46,058 nucleotides of DNA from Spirochaetales bacterium (lineage in GTDB: Bacteria; Spirochaetota; Spirochaetia; Sphaerochaetales; Sphaerochaetaceae). This document shows positions 23,562 through 32,436 of this stretch, in pieces. The DNA is taken from the NCBI GenBank assembly GCA_012838895.1, contig DUOJ01000060.1, positions 1 through 46,058 on the forward strand. Reading direction: 5' to 3'. Position 1 is the stretch's first letter. The number at the start of each line of letters is the position of its first letter. The position numbers and the translations under genes were made by a program. The notes beneath the pieces were generated by a model. That model was given only the letters and a program-made list of their open reading frames with translations, was not told where the DNA came from and ran no database searches.

Positions 23562-23611
23562 TGATTGAAAAATTACACTTTTCGTGCTAACAATAACAGA
23601 AGAGGTGACTT

Positions 23612-24274
23612 ATGGAATCAATTAGCAGTTGTGTTAAACATATCATCGACCGCACCCCTTTCCTCTACGAGATGTTAATTCAGGGGATTTTAAGTTACAG
23701 CAATTATGCCCAGTCGATTCAAAGTAATGTTGAAGAACTCTACGGAAAGCCGGTTAAAACGGCAGCTATAGTGATGGCTATTCGTCGCTATGGAGAAGAG
23801 CTGCGCAAAAGGGAGATGGAACAAAAGAGCTATAACCTAAAACATGAGATTGTGATGAAGACCAATATCTTCAGCGTTAATTTGGTACTAAGTGATTCTG
23901 TTATGGTGAAGCTAGGAGCCCTCTACAACAAGGTGAAACCCACCTCGAGTGATTTTCTCAATGTCACCGTGGGGAGTCACGAGGTAAGTATCTCAATCAG
24001 TGAGAAGAACATTAGCCTTCTTGACCCCTTCTTTAGGGAGGAGAAGGTGCTCCATAAGATGGGGGACTTAGTGGCCCTTTCTCTCGTTTTCAGTGGGGAC
24101 TTTATGTCAACGCCCGGCATTGTCTATGAAGCGGTGCGTAAATTGGCGTGGGAGGAGATTAACGTCAACGAGATTGTCTCTACAATGAATGAACTCACCT
24201 TTGTTATCAGCCGTGAAGATTCTATGGCCGCCTTCAGTGTTTTGCAAAGCTTTTTAGCTGAAAGTGACGACTGA
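23612..24274 (+). CDS. ACT-domain-containing protein of unknown function
   Basis: 220 residues, no signal peptide or membrane segment. N-terminal 60 residues form helices reminiscent of a small helix-turn-helix (LYEMLIQGILSYSNYAQSI, then KTAAIVMAIRRYGEEL). The rest looks like two ACT-like units: KTNIFSVNLVLSD... (about 88-145), and a clearer one at 155-215 (VALSLVFSGDFMSTPGIVYE, then INVNEIVSTMNELTFVISRED). This is the beta-alpha-beta pattern of aspartokinase-type ACT domains, which bind amino acids or other small ligands. So a ligand-sensing regulator is possible. First of three genes joined by 1-base stop/start overlaps. Confidence 0.6.
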   Translation: MESISSCVKHIIDRTPFLYEMLIQGILSYSNYAQSIQSNVEELYGKPVKTAAIVMAIRRYGEELRKREMEQKSYNLKHEIVMKTNIFSVNLVLSDSVMVKLGALYNKVKPTSSDFLNVTVGSHEVSISISEKNISLLDPFFREEKVLHKMGDLVALSLVFSGDFMSTPGIVYEAVRKLAWEEINVNEIVSTMNELTFVISREDSMAAFSVLQSFLAESDD

Positions 24275-24807
24275 TGTTAGCCCTAATAATTACCGGCGAT
24301 AAACATAGTGGCAAATCGAGCTTTACCAAGATCCTTTGTTCCCGTATCTTAGGTCTTGAATTGGGAACCCCTATTTGCGGGTTAATCCAAGTCCCACCCC
24401 TTGCTGGAGAAGAGCAAAAAGAGTGGTATCTCTGCGACATGGTTAGTGGGGAGGAGAGACTCCTCTTAACAACCATAGAGAGAGAGGGGTGGCCTCAAAG
24501 GGGGCGCTTTTGGATTAATCAAGCCACTTTTGAGTGGGCCAATGAGCGCCTCCTTGACTCTATTGGAAAATCCGTTTTTCTTGTTATCGATGAAATTGGC
24601 CCCTTGGAGTTGGAGGGGGGTGGCTACCATGAGGCGTTAAGTGAACTTCGCCGGATCGATGAGGCCGAGGGCGACATCCCCATTCTTATTGTTGTCGTGA
24701 GGCGTGAACTAGTTGATGCGGTTATTGAGCGCTACTCATTAGAGTGGACTAAAATGTTAGATACCAGTCGACCTTGGGAAGAGGAGTTTGGGGAGTTTGT
24801 CTATTAG
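24274..24807 (+). CDS. THEP1-like P-loop nucleoside-triphosphatase
   Basis: 177 residues. Walker A GDKHSGKSS (8-16), Walker B with the family-typical VIDEIGPLEL (about residues 105-114), and a preceding strand containing a glycine-rich ICGLIQVPP segment. This combination is that of THEP1/NTPase_1 (broad nucleoside-triphosphatase) and related DUF2478 proteins. It starts with ATG overlapping the previous TGA by one base (TGATG), with no strong ribosome binding site, so translation is coupled. Natural substrate unknown; the link to the next gene, a queuosine-precursor transporter, may be meaningful. Confidence 0.65.
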   Translation: MLALIITGDKHSGKSSFTKILCSRILGLELGTPICGLIQVPPLAGEEQKEWYLCDMVSGEERLLLTTIEREGWPQRGRFWINQATFEWANERLLDSIGKSVFLVIDEIGPLELEGGGYHEALSELRRIDEAEGDIPILIVVVRRELVDAVIERYSLEWTKMLDTSRPWEEEFGEFVY

Positions 24808-25493
24808 TGAATGAACTTTTATGGTTTCTCATGCTAATTCTCAATTTTGGGGCTATTATGGTAGCCTTTCGCCTTTGGGGGAGGGTGGGGCTCTTTGTGT
24901 GGATTCCCATTTCGATTATTGTAGCCAATATCCAAGTGACTAAAACAATAGAGATCTTCACCCTTGAGGCGACCTTGGGCAACATTGTCTATGCTACTAG
25001 CTTCCTAGCAACCGATATCTTGAGTGAGTGTTACGGCAAAGAGGAGGCCTATAAGGGGGTAGGGATTGGATTTTTTGCCCTCCTAGTGATGACCCTCTTA
25101 ATGAATACAGCCCTCCTCTTTAAACCGGCTCCTTCCGATTTAGTACAAGAGAGTCTCGTCACTATCTTCTCCCTCATGCCCCGGATTGCTTTGGCAAGTT
25201 TAGCCGCCTACCTCGTCTCACAGCTCAACGATGTGTGGTCTTACGAGTTTTGGCGTAAAAAAAGACCCAGTGTCGGGTGGCTTTGGCTCCGTAACAACGC
25301 CTCTACTATGGTGAGTCAATTGATAGATACCCTCATTTTTACCCTTATCGCCTTTTGGGGGCGCTACCCTTGGGGGGTTCTGTGGCAAATAATGGTCACC
25401 ACCTACGCCCTAAAGTGGGTCGTGGCAGCTTTAGACACTCCATTTATCTATCTGGCCAAGCGGTGGCACACTAGAGGCGTTGTCACCAATTAG
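24807..25493 (+). CDS. yhhQ: Queuosine precursor transporter (YhhQ/VUT family)
   Basis: Inner-membrane transporter for preQ0/preQ1-type 7-deazaguanines used in tRNA queuosine. About 228 residues with six hydrophobic helices. Family signatures: an IVANIQVTKTIEIF segment, GNIVYATSFLATDILSECYG (about 57-76), and near the C-terminus RNNASTMVSQLIDTLIFTLIAF. The frame opens further upstream, but GTG at 24807 shares its G with the preceding TAG stop (TAGTG) and gives the usual MNELLWF start with a GGGGAG site upstream. 3' end overlaps the convergent IMPase gene by 4 bp. Confidence 0.9.
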   Translation: MNELLWFLMLILNFGAIMVAFRLWGRVGLFVWIPISIIVANIQVTKTIEIFTLEATLGNIVYATSFLATDILSECYGKEEAYKGVGIGFFALLVMTLLMNTALLFKPAPSDLVQESLVTIFSLMPRIALASLAAYLVSQLNDVWSYEFWRKKRPSVGWLWLRNNASTMVSQLIDTLIFTLIAFWGRYPWGVLWQIMVTTYALKWVVAALDTPFIYLAKRWHTRGVVTN

Positions 25494-26275
25494 GAAAAAA
25501 GGGTTACCAACTCTTTAATAAACTTAGGTTGACTCGAATAGATAACCCCCTTGAATTTCTCTCTTTTAATTAAAAGGTCATCGCTATAGATGAAGGGGGA
25601 ACCATCGCTATAGACCACCTCATACCCTTGCAGAGATAAGAGGGCGTGTGCTCCACAGAGATCCCACACATAACAGGGGGTTGAGACTGCCCCTTGAATC
25701 AGGGGGTGAACTAGTGGTGAGACCATATGGAGGATATTTGAACCAAAAATCCTAATTTTCCCCTTAAAGCGCTCTAAAGGGAGGTAGCGGGCTGAGTAGG
25801 AGCTCATTGTAAGCTGCTCTAGAGAGTCACTCGAGGCGCGCCCCTTAAAGGGGGAGCCGTTAAGGAGGAGGGGGGCGTGGGGCGCTTGGTATAGAAATAG
25901 CCCCTCTTGGTAGTTTAGTCCCCACCTAGGGGCATTTATAATAGCTCCAATGGGCTCCCTCTTCTGGTTTAAAATGCCAACACTGATACACCATCCGGGG
26001 AAACCCTGGGAGTAGACATCGGTCCCATCGATGGGGTCGATGACAAAGGTGTAGGGGGCGTCGTTATCGAAAGGGGAGAGCTCCTCTTCACTGACGATAT
26101 TTGAACCGGGAAAGAGGTGATTAATTGTCCCCATAAGGGTTGATGAAATCTCGGTATCGGTTGAGGTGACTATTGAGCCATCTTCTTTGTAATGGGGAGA
26201 AATAGTAGCTTGGCGCTCATTAGCCAACTCCCCCATTTCTAATACAACTTGAGCTAATGTTCCAAATGAATCCAT
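25490..26275 (-). CDS. Inositol monophosphatase-family phosphatase
   Basis: Mg-dependent, Li-sensitive phosphatase of the IMPase/CysQ/FBPase superfamily. 261 residues from the ATG at 26275, which has AAAGGT five bases upstream; the frame stays open to 26392 without conserved features. Metal ligands: Glu in IVSEEEL (about 60), and FVIDPIDGTDVYSQG (about 77-91). C-terminal motif is VWDLCGAHALLSLQG (about residue 205). Substrate (inositol phosphate, PAP, or another sugar phosphate) not decidable. Divergent from mfd with 36 bases between. Confidence 0.85.
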   Translation of the reverse strand: MDSFGTLAQVVLEMGELANERQATISPHYKEDGSIVTSTDTEISSTLMGTINHLFPGSNIVSEEELSPFDNDAPYTFVIDPIDGTDVYSQGFPGWCISVGILNQKREPIGAIINAPRWGLNYQEGLFLYQAPHAPLLLNGSPFKGRASSDSLEQLTMSSYSARYLPLERFKGKIRIFGSNILHMVSPLVHPLIQGAVSTPCYVWDLCGAHALLSLQGYEVVYSDGSPFIYSDDLLIKREKFKGVIYSSQPKFIKELVTLFS

Positions 26276-26311
26276 TGAATACCTTTGTCCTCTATGATAG
26301 TGTGAGCATCG

Positions 26312-29300
26312 ATGCAACAACCCATCAATAAACTTGTACAATCTTATCTTAAAAGGGGAGCCCCTTACAAGGCATTCAAAGATAATCGCCACACTCGTCA
26401 GTGGGTAGAAGGGCTTGAGGGGTACCCCTTAGCTCTCACTCTCAACCTCTACAACCAGCTAGTTGAGGGGCGCCTCTGGGTAATTGCCCCCACCGAAGAG
26501 GGGGCGCGCCAACTAACCAAAGACCTTGAAAGTGGGGGGGTCCCTTTCACCTATCTCCCGAGTAGCGGAAAACTCCTTTATAGCCCTTGGCAAGGGAGTG
26601 AGCGTGAGTATGCCCAACTTAGGGCCTTGGTAGCGATTGAGGAGAATAAAAGGCGTATTGTTGTGACCCATTTGAGGGCCTTTGTCTCCCCCTTAATCTC
26701 TAAAGAGTCGCTCTCTAACTCAACTTTTAAGTTGAAGGTGGGGGACCCTTTCAACCCCAATAAAATTGCCGAAGCTCTCTCCCTATCGGGTTACTTTAGA
26801 TCCCCTAGTACAACAATGCAGGGGGAGTTCTCAATCCATGGTGAAGTGATCGACTTCTTCTTAAAAGATGAGCCCTATCCGGTGAGAATTACAGGGGACT
26901 GGGATACAATTGAGAGAATCACCTATTTTGACCCTTTTAAGCAAGATACCGTCAAGTCTCTCTCCCACTTCTCCTACACCCTTCTAGGCGATGAAGAGCG
27001 CCTTAAGAGCTCCAGTGTTGAACCCTATCTCAATAAAGATGATTATATCTTCTTCCAAGGCAAAGAGCGCCTTGAGGCCTCCTACCACTCTCTAATGGTT
27101 GAAGCTAAGAGTCTCTATCGCGGGGCTTTCTTAGAGGACCGCAGTTCCCCTAAACCCGATCAACTCCTCTACAACTACAGCGACCTCTTTGAGCGCTGGG
27201 ACTCCTCCACCGTCTTATTAGATGTGAGGGGGCAACAAAAGGGGGCCCTTGCCTACTCTTTAGATGGACCTCGCTCCTATTTTGGCAACTTCACCATGTT
27301 CAAGGAGTCACTTAGCCAGTTTTTAGAGAATGGGTATAAGGTCTTTATTTATGGTGGCTCTCAACTTCAAAAGAGTCGTCTTACTAACATGCTCTCCCAA
27401 TTCCCAGAGGTGACTATCTTTGAGGAGAGTATCAGCAGTGGCTTCTCGATTATTGAGGAGAAGTTGGTTGTAATTTGTAACCACGAGATCTTTGGCAGAC
27501 GCAAAGAGGTTGTTAAGACCCTCCATAAAGTACAAACATCTCCCCTCGACTCCTTTGTTGACCTTGAGGAGGGGGACTATGTGGTGCATGTCAACTATGG
27601 GGTGGGGCAGTTTATAAAGATTGACCGCATTACGATGGCGGCTAAAGAGCGCGATTACATCAAGATAGTCTACGCCGATGAGGAGTTCCTCTTTGTCCCT
27701 ATTGAACAAGCCAACCTTATTCAACGCTACGTAGGGGGAGGGGGAGTTGCCCCCCGACTCGATAAATTGGGAGGCCAGGGGTGGGAGAATAAGAAAGCGA
27801 GAGCTCGTAAAGCGGCCGAAGAACTGGCAACTAGGTTAATAAATCTCTACGCTAAGCGGAAGAGTTCAAAAGGGTTCCCATTCCCTAAAGATACCGATTG
27901 GCAACTCGAGTTTGAAGCCTCTTTCCCCTTTGAAGAGACCGAAGACCAGCTCCTCTGTATCGAAGACGTGAAACAAGATATGGAGAGCCCCATGGTGATG
28001 GATCGCCTCATTTGTGGTGATGTGGGGTATGGGAAGACCGAGATAGCCTTCAGGGCCGCCTTTAAAGCGGTAATGGCGGGCAAGCAGGTTGCGTTTTTAG
28101 CACCAACAACCATCTTAGCGGAGCAACACTACACCACCCTTGTCGAAAGATTGGGACACTTTCCAGTGGAAGTAGCCCTCCTCTCGAGGATGGTCTCAAA
28201 GGGGGAGCAACGTAATATTGTCAAACGCCTTAAAGAAGGGGAGGTCGATATCCTTTTGGGGACCCACCGTATTATCCAAAAAGATATCCATTTCAAAGAT
28301 CTAGGGCTTCTAATAATTGATGAAGAGCAACGCTTTGGAGTTAAAGATAAAGAGAGGATTAAGGAGTTAAAGACCAATGTTGATACCCTCGCCCTCTCAG
28401 CTACCCCCATTCCCCGCACCCTCTATATGTCGCTTCTAAAGATTAGAGATATGTCCCTTTTAGCCACCCCACCCATGTCGAGGCGCCCCATTAAGACTAT
28501 CATAGGGGAGTTTAACTTAGAGAAGATAGTAGAAGCGATAAGATTCGAAATAGGGCGAGGTGGGCAAGTCTACTTCCTCCACAACCGCATTGAGAGCCTT
28601 AATGAGGTGGTGATGATGATTCGTCAGCAACTCCCTTCCCTCCTCATTGAGTCGATTCACGGGCAGATGGACCCCATCCTAATAGAGGATGTGATGCACC
28701 GCTTTGTCCACCAAGGGATCCAAGTTTTAGTCTCTACCACCCTAATTGAGAACGGAATTGATATCCCCAACGTCAATACGATTATTATCGACCGCGCCGA
28801 CCGGTATGGGATATCGCAACTCTATCAACTGCGGGGGAGGGTGGGACGCAGTGACCAAGAGGCGTTCGCCTACCTCTTCTATCCAGCTCAAACAGCTTTG
28901 AGTGAAGTGGCTATCAAAAGGTTAAAGGTGATTTCAGAAAACACCTCACTTGGCAGTGGCTTCAAAATTGCCCTTAAAGATATGGAGATTAGAGGGACCG
29001 GGAACCTCTTAGGTAGAGAGCAGAGCGGCCAACTGGCTTCAGTGGGACTCGACATGTATATGCGTATCTTAGATGAAACAATTGCCGAGATGCTCAAAGA
29101 GGGGGAGATAGAGGAGTCAAAAGAGGTCTACCTCGAACTCGATTACAGCGGCTTTATCCCCGACAGCTACATCGATGAGCCCTCAATTAAGTTTGAGATC
29201 TACAAGAAATTGGCCTCGATTAATAGCGATAGTCAGCTCCAGAGTTTAACAGCTGAGATGGAGGACCGCTTTGGCCCCATGCCCGAAGTTGTGGCCAACC

Positions 29301-29560
29301 TCCTCTATATTGCAGAGTTGAAGATTATCTCTCAAAAGCTCTCTATTAGCCACCTGAAAGAGCGTAATGGGGTCGTTACCATCGAATTTGCCAAAGTTAA
29401 AGATGTCGCTATCGATAAGTTGATGGAGCTAATTAGGCTCAGCAATGGAACTGTCCGCTTAAATCCCAAGCGGATGAATGAGTTAACACTCAACACCGAT
29501 GCTGTCTCCCTCAAGGATAAGTCACTCTTTATCCTCGAGACACTACAGCGTCTGGTTTAG
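26312..29560 (+). CDS. mfd: Transcription-repair coupling factor Mfd
   Basis: Removes stalled RNA polymerase at lesions and recruits UvrA. 1082 residues. N-terminal UvrB-homology region (to about 340), RNA polymerase interaction domain around 420-480 (DYVVHVNYGVGQF), and RecG-like translocase: Walker A GDVGYGKTE (about 569), LLIIDEEQRFGVKDKER (DEEQ, about 668), SATPIPRTLYMSL, IIDRADRYGISQLYQLRGRVGRS (seen, in part). C-terminal D7/TRCF domain ends the protein. A -10-like TATGAT lies at 26293-26298, only 13 bases before the ATG, so the leader may be very short. Six bases before trmB. Confidence 0.96.
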   Translation: MQQPINKLVQSYLKRGAPYKAFKDNRHTRQWVEGLEGYPLALTLNLYNQLVEGRLWVIAPTEEGARQLTKDLESGGVPFTYLPSSGKLLYSPWQGSEREYAQLRALVAIEENKRRIVVTHLRAFVSPLISKESLSNSTFKLKVGDPFNPNKIAEALSLSGYFRSPSTTMQGEFSIHGEVIDFFLKDEPYPVRITGDWDTIERITYFDPFKQDTVKSLSHFSYTLLGDEERLKSSSVEPYLNKDDYIFFQGKERLEASYHSLMVEAKSLYRGAFLEDRSSPKPDQLLYNYSDLFERWDSSTVLLDVRGQQKGALAYSLDGPRSYFGNFTMFKESLSQFLENGYKVFIYGGSQLQKSRLTNMLSQFPEVTIFEESISSGFSIIEEKLVVICNHEIFGRRKEVVKTLHKVQTSPLDSFVDLEEGDYVVHVNYGVGQFIKIDRITMAAKERDYIKIVYADEEFLFVPIEQANLIQRYVGGGGVAPRLDKLGGQGWENKKARARKAAEELATRLINLYAKRKSSKGFPFPKDTDWQLEFEASFPFEETEDQLLCIEDVKQDMESPMVMDRLICGDVGYGKTEIAFRAAFKAVMAGKQVAFLAPTTILAEQHYTTLVERLGHFPVEVALLSRMVSKGEQRNIVKRLKEGEVDILLGTHRIIQKDIHFKDLGLLIIDEEQRFGVKDKERIKELKTNVDTLALSATPIPRTLYMSLLKIRDMSLLATPPMSRRPIKTIIGEFNLEKIVEAIRFEIGRGGQVYFLHNRIESLNEVVMMIRQQLPSLLIESIHGQMDPILIEDVMHRFVHQGIQVLVSTTLIENGIDIPNVNTIIIDRADRYGISQLYQLRGRVGRSDQEAFAYLFYPAQTALSEVAIKRLKVISENTSLGSGFKIALKDMEIRGTGNLLGREQSGQLASVGLDMYMRILDETIAEMLKEGEIEESKEVYLELDYSGFIPDSYIDEPSIKFEIYKKLASINSDSQLQSLTAEMEDRFGPMPEVVANLLYIAELKIISQKLSISHLKERNGVVTIEFAKVKDVAIDKLMELIRLSNGTVRLNPKRMNELTLNTDAVSLKDKSLFILETLQRLV

Positions 29561-29568
29561 GAGGGGTG

Positions 29569-30261
29569 ATGGGAAAGGAAGAAGTGAGTTCTAAGCGCGA
29601 TGTGAAGAGTTTTGTGCTACGCCAAGGGCGACTCAAGAAGAGCCAAGAGGAGGCACTTACCCTCTACTCTAAAGAGTATGTTCTCCCTTTTAAAGAGGAA
29701 AAGATAGACTTTGAGGAGCTCTTTGGTAACCCAAACCCGGTCGTTATCGAAATTGGGTTTGGGATGGGGAGCGCCACTTTCCAAATAGCCCAAGCGAGGC
29801 GTGACTTAAACTTCTTAGCAATTGAGGTCTTCTTAACCGGTTTTGCCAAACTCTTAAATTGGGTGGGGCAAAGTGAGTTAAATAATATTAGACTTATCCG
29901 CTTCGATGCCGTTGAAGTCTTAACTTCTATGATTGAAGATAATTCAGTAGCTGGCTTTCATATCTTCTTCCCCGACCCATGGCCCAAAAAGAGGCACCAC
30001 AAAAGGCGCTTAATTCAACCCCCTTTTGTTGAGTTACTAACTAAAAAGTTAAAGAGTGGAGGCTATATCTACGCCGTCACCGACTGGCAAGAGTATGGGG
30101 AGCAAATTTTAGAGGTGTTGGGAGGAAACTCTCAATTAGTTAACCCCTCTAAGGGGTTTGCGGTGAGAAAAAATTGGCGCCCCGTCACCTCTTTTGAACG
30201 TAAAGGGGTGGCTCAAGGGCACCAAATATGGGAAGTTTGGGTTGAGAAGCCGGGAGATTAA
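29569..30261 (+). CDS. trmB: tRNA (guanine-N7-)-methyltransferase
   Basis: Methylates G46 of tRNA with S-adenosylmethionine. 230 residues. SAM-binding VIEIGFGMGSATFQIA (about 63-78), and the diagnostic FPDPWPKKRHHKRRL (about 137-151). N-terminal charged segment of about 45 residues. ATG at 29569 has AGGAGG at 4-base spacing; the GTG one codon earlier is too close. The stop lies in the loop of an inverted repeat that separates it from the convergent EF-G-like gene. Confidence 0.95.
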   Translation: MGKEEVSSKRDVKSFVLRQGRLKKSQEEALTLYSKEYVLPFKEEKIDFEELFGNPNPVVIEIGFGMGSATFQIAQARRDLNFLAIEVFLTGFAKLLNWVGQSELNNIRLIRFDAVEVLTSMIEDNSVAGFHIFFPDPWPKKRHHKRRLIQPPFVELLTKKLKSGGYIYAVTDWQEYGEQILEVLGGNSQLVNPSKGFAVRKNWRPVTSFERKGVAQGHQIWEVWVEKPGD

Positions 30262-30270
30262 CCCCGGCTT
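30247..30270. terminator. Bidirectional terminator-like hairpin between trmB and the EF-G-like gene
   Basis: AAGCCGGG (30247-30254) and CCCGGCTT (30263-30270), 8-bp perfect stem, 8-base loop holding the trmB stop. T run is weak on both sides (TTTAA on +). It sits between two convergent genes, which fits a shared terminator. Confidence 0.55.
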
Positions 30271-30276
30271 TAACCA

Positions 30277-32349
30277 TTAATCTTCGGCAGCCTCTTTAGC
30301 GGCTTTAATAACGTCATCGGCAATTCGGCCACTGATAGTCTCGTAGTGGTCAAATTCAATCTCAAATGAGCCGGTACCACTCGTCATCGACTTGAGGTCG
30401 ATAGCGTAGTTGAGCATCTCCGCTTGGGGTACATCGGCTTTAACCATCTGGATACCGCCACCCATATCTTCTTGACCCAAGACACGTCCCCGCTTTCCGC
30501 TAAGGTCGGAGAGGATATCGCCTAGGTATTGGTCTTCAACATAGACTGAGAGCTTCATAAAGGGCTCTAATAGGAGGGCACCAGCCTTCTCCAGTCCCGC
30601 TTTCATTGCCCCTTTGGCAGCTAGCCTAAAGGCCATCTCACTTGAGTCGACTGGGTGCTCTTTTCCATCAACAATGGTGATTCCGATATCAACCATCGGA
30701 TAGCCGGCTAAGAATCCTTCAGCCATAGCATCTTGCAGTCCCTTCTCAATCCCGGGCATATACCCTTTAGAGACGTTACCACCGCGAATAGCGTTGGTGA
30801 AGGAGTAGAACTCGCCTCTTTCGAGGGGTTCAATCTCAATAAGGACCCTACCATACTGGCCATGTCCACCCGATTGTTTCTTATGGGTATACTCAACAAT
30901 CCCCGATTTCTTGGTAATTGTCTCACGATAGGCAATTTTGGGGAGTTCAGTATTAATTGTAACCTTCTGCTTCTCTCTAATCTTGTCGAGAATCATGTTG
31001 AGGTGGAGTTCACCCATTCCACTGATGGTCGCCTGTTTTGTCTCATCGTTGTAGGAGCGTCGCAAGGTGAGGTCCTCTTCAATCATTTTCGAGAGGGCTT
31101 CGTTCATCTTATCTTCCGACTTCTTATCACCAGCTTGGATAGCGAGTGAGTAGACAGGTGAGGGGAGGGAGAGGGGGGCAAAGGCAAATCCAGCATCGCC
31201 CGTTAAGAGGGAAGCGTTGGTGTAGGTGAGGTTTCCTTTGGTAATTACCCCTACATCGCCGGCCTCAAGGGCATCAACTTCTACCAGTTTTTTACCCACC
31301 ATTCTAAAGACCTTTCCAGGGCGCTCCCTTTTGCCCATCTCTGGGTTGGTAAGTTCACTTTCACCACTGACTTTCCCTTGAACTACTTTCACAAAGGAGA
31401 GTTTTCCAGAGAACTGGTCAATGGTTGTTTTAAAGATAAATGCCGCTGCTGGCTCGTTGGGATCAATTAAAACAGTCTCCCTCTCTTCCCCTTTAATGAT
31501 GGGGAACTCTTTTCCAGCGGGGTGGGGGAAGTCGTCACGAATAAAGTTTAAGAGGGTTGTCAGTCCCGATGAGTGCTGGGCACTTCCGGCAAAGACGGGG
31601 ACAATACGGTTGGTATTGAGCCCTTCGTGGAGCCCCTTTCGAATATCTTCTACCTCTAAGGACCCCTCTTCAAGGTACTTCTCAATTAACTCATCCGCCC
31701 CTTCAGCCGCGGCCTCAATCAAGAGCATGTTGTACTCTTCCACTAAATCGTTGTACTCAGTGGGAATCGCCCCCTCTTTCTCAACGCCATTGGCGTCGAA
31801 GAAGTAGGCTTTCTTATCGATTAAATTGATAACCCCTTTGAAATCTTCCCCATAGCCCATCGGAATGGTGATTGGGACATAGGTGGCGGGTAGTTGCTCC
31901 CCAAGGTGGGAGAAGGCGTTGAAGAAATCGCCCCGTTCACGGTCAACTTTGTTGATAAAAACAGCGCGTGGCTTGTCCATATCATTCAACTTCTTCCAAA
32001 GTTTAATGGTCTCAATTTGTGCTCCGTCGCGGGCATCAACGATAACGAGAGCCGTTTCAGAGGCACTCAATCCGCTGATAACTTCACCAATAAAGTCGGC
32101 TGTTCCAGGTGTGTCAAAAAAGGTTAAAATTTTCCCATCAAAGTCGAATTGCACCATCGAAGTGTGAATTGAGATCTGTTTAGCAATCTCCTCTTCAGTG
32201 TAGTCGCTGGTTGTTTTCCCAGACTCAATTGTTTCGGCACGGCTGATTAATCCACGTTGAAACAAAATATGTTCTAATAGGGTTGTCTTTCCAGTTCCAT
32301 TGTGTCCAATAATGGCAATGTTCCTTAGGTCAGTGGTCGATACGCTCAT
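30277..32349 (-). CDS. EF-G-like GTPase (divergent elongation factor G paralogue)
   Basis: 690-residue translational GTPase with full EF-G domain layout. G1 is GHNGTGKTT (residues 15-23) rather than [10 protein letters not shown]2 is changed (QISIHTS); G3 is FFDTPGTADF (about 73), so the catalytic His after DTPG is Thr; G4 is INKVDRE. Domains III-V carry [25 protein letters not shown] (in part), HKKQSGGHGQYGRV, GGNVSKGYMPGIEKGLQDAM (about 522), and ILSDLSGKRGRVLG. This matches the EF-G II type paralogue known in Thermus and other bacteria, whose role is unclear. Strong AGGAGG start and its own promoter. Confidence 0.88.
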   Translation of the reverse strand: MSVSTTDLRNIAIIGHNGTGKTTLLEHILFQRGLISRAETIESGKTTSDYTEEEIAKQISIHTSMVQFDFDGKILTFFDTPGTADFIGEVISGLSASETALVIVDARDGAQIETIKLWKKLNDMDKPRAVFINKVDRERGDFFNAFSHLGEQLPATYVPITIPMGYGEDFKGVINLIDKKAYFFDANGVEKEGAIPTEYNDLVEEYNMLLIEAAAEGADELIEKYLEEGSLEVEDIRKGLHEGLNTNRIVPVFAGSAQHSSGLTTLLNFIRDDFPHPAGKEFPIIKGEERETVLIDPNEPAAAFIFKTTIDQFSGKLSFVKVVQGKVSGESELTNPEMGKRERPGKVFRMVGKKLVEVDALEAGDVGVITKGNLTYTNASLLTGDAGFAFAPLSLPSPVYSLAIQAGDKKSEDKMNEALSKMIEEDLTLRRSYNDETKQATISGMGELHLNMILDKIREKQKVTINTELPKIAYRETITKKSGIVEYTHKKQSGGHGQYGRVLIEIEPLERGEFYSFTNAIRGGNVSKGYMPGIEKGLQDAMAEGFLAGYPMVDIGITIVDGKEHPVDSSEMAFRLAAKGAMKAGLEKAGALLLEPFMKLSVYVEDQYLGDILSDLSGKRGRVLGQEDMGGGIQMVKADVPQAEMLNYAIDLKSMTSGTGSFEIEFDHYETISGRIADDVIKAAKEAAED

Positions 32350-32389
32350 AACTCCTCCTGCAGAGAGAATCTAGTAATAGTCAGAGGAC

Positions 32390-32418
32390 ATGGTAAAGAA
32401 GTAGCTCCTTTATGTCAA
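32390..32418 (-). promoter_or_regulatory. Promoter of the EF-G-like gene
   Basis: On the - strand TTGACA (32418-32413), 17-base spacer, TACCAT (32395-32390; 4 of 6). It gives a leader of about 35 bases to the ATG at 32349, so the gene can be expressed independently of the EF-G2 gene upstream. Confidence 0.6.
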
Positions 32419-32436
32419 ACCTCTGGTCATTTGGTT

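Noticed and set aside
23446-23611. preQ1 riboswitch upstream of the yhhQ operon
   Set aside because: No preQ1-I or -II core motif could be found in the leader.
27323-27724. 133-codon open frame antisense to mfd
   Set aside because: Mirror of a conserved coding region; no ribosome binding site and no domain.
30733-31149. 138-codon open frame antisense to the EF-G-like gene
   Set aside because: Shadow of strong coding on the - strand.
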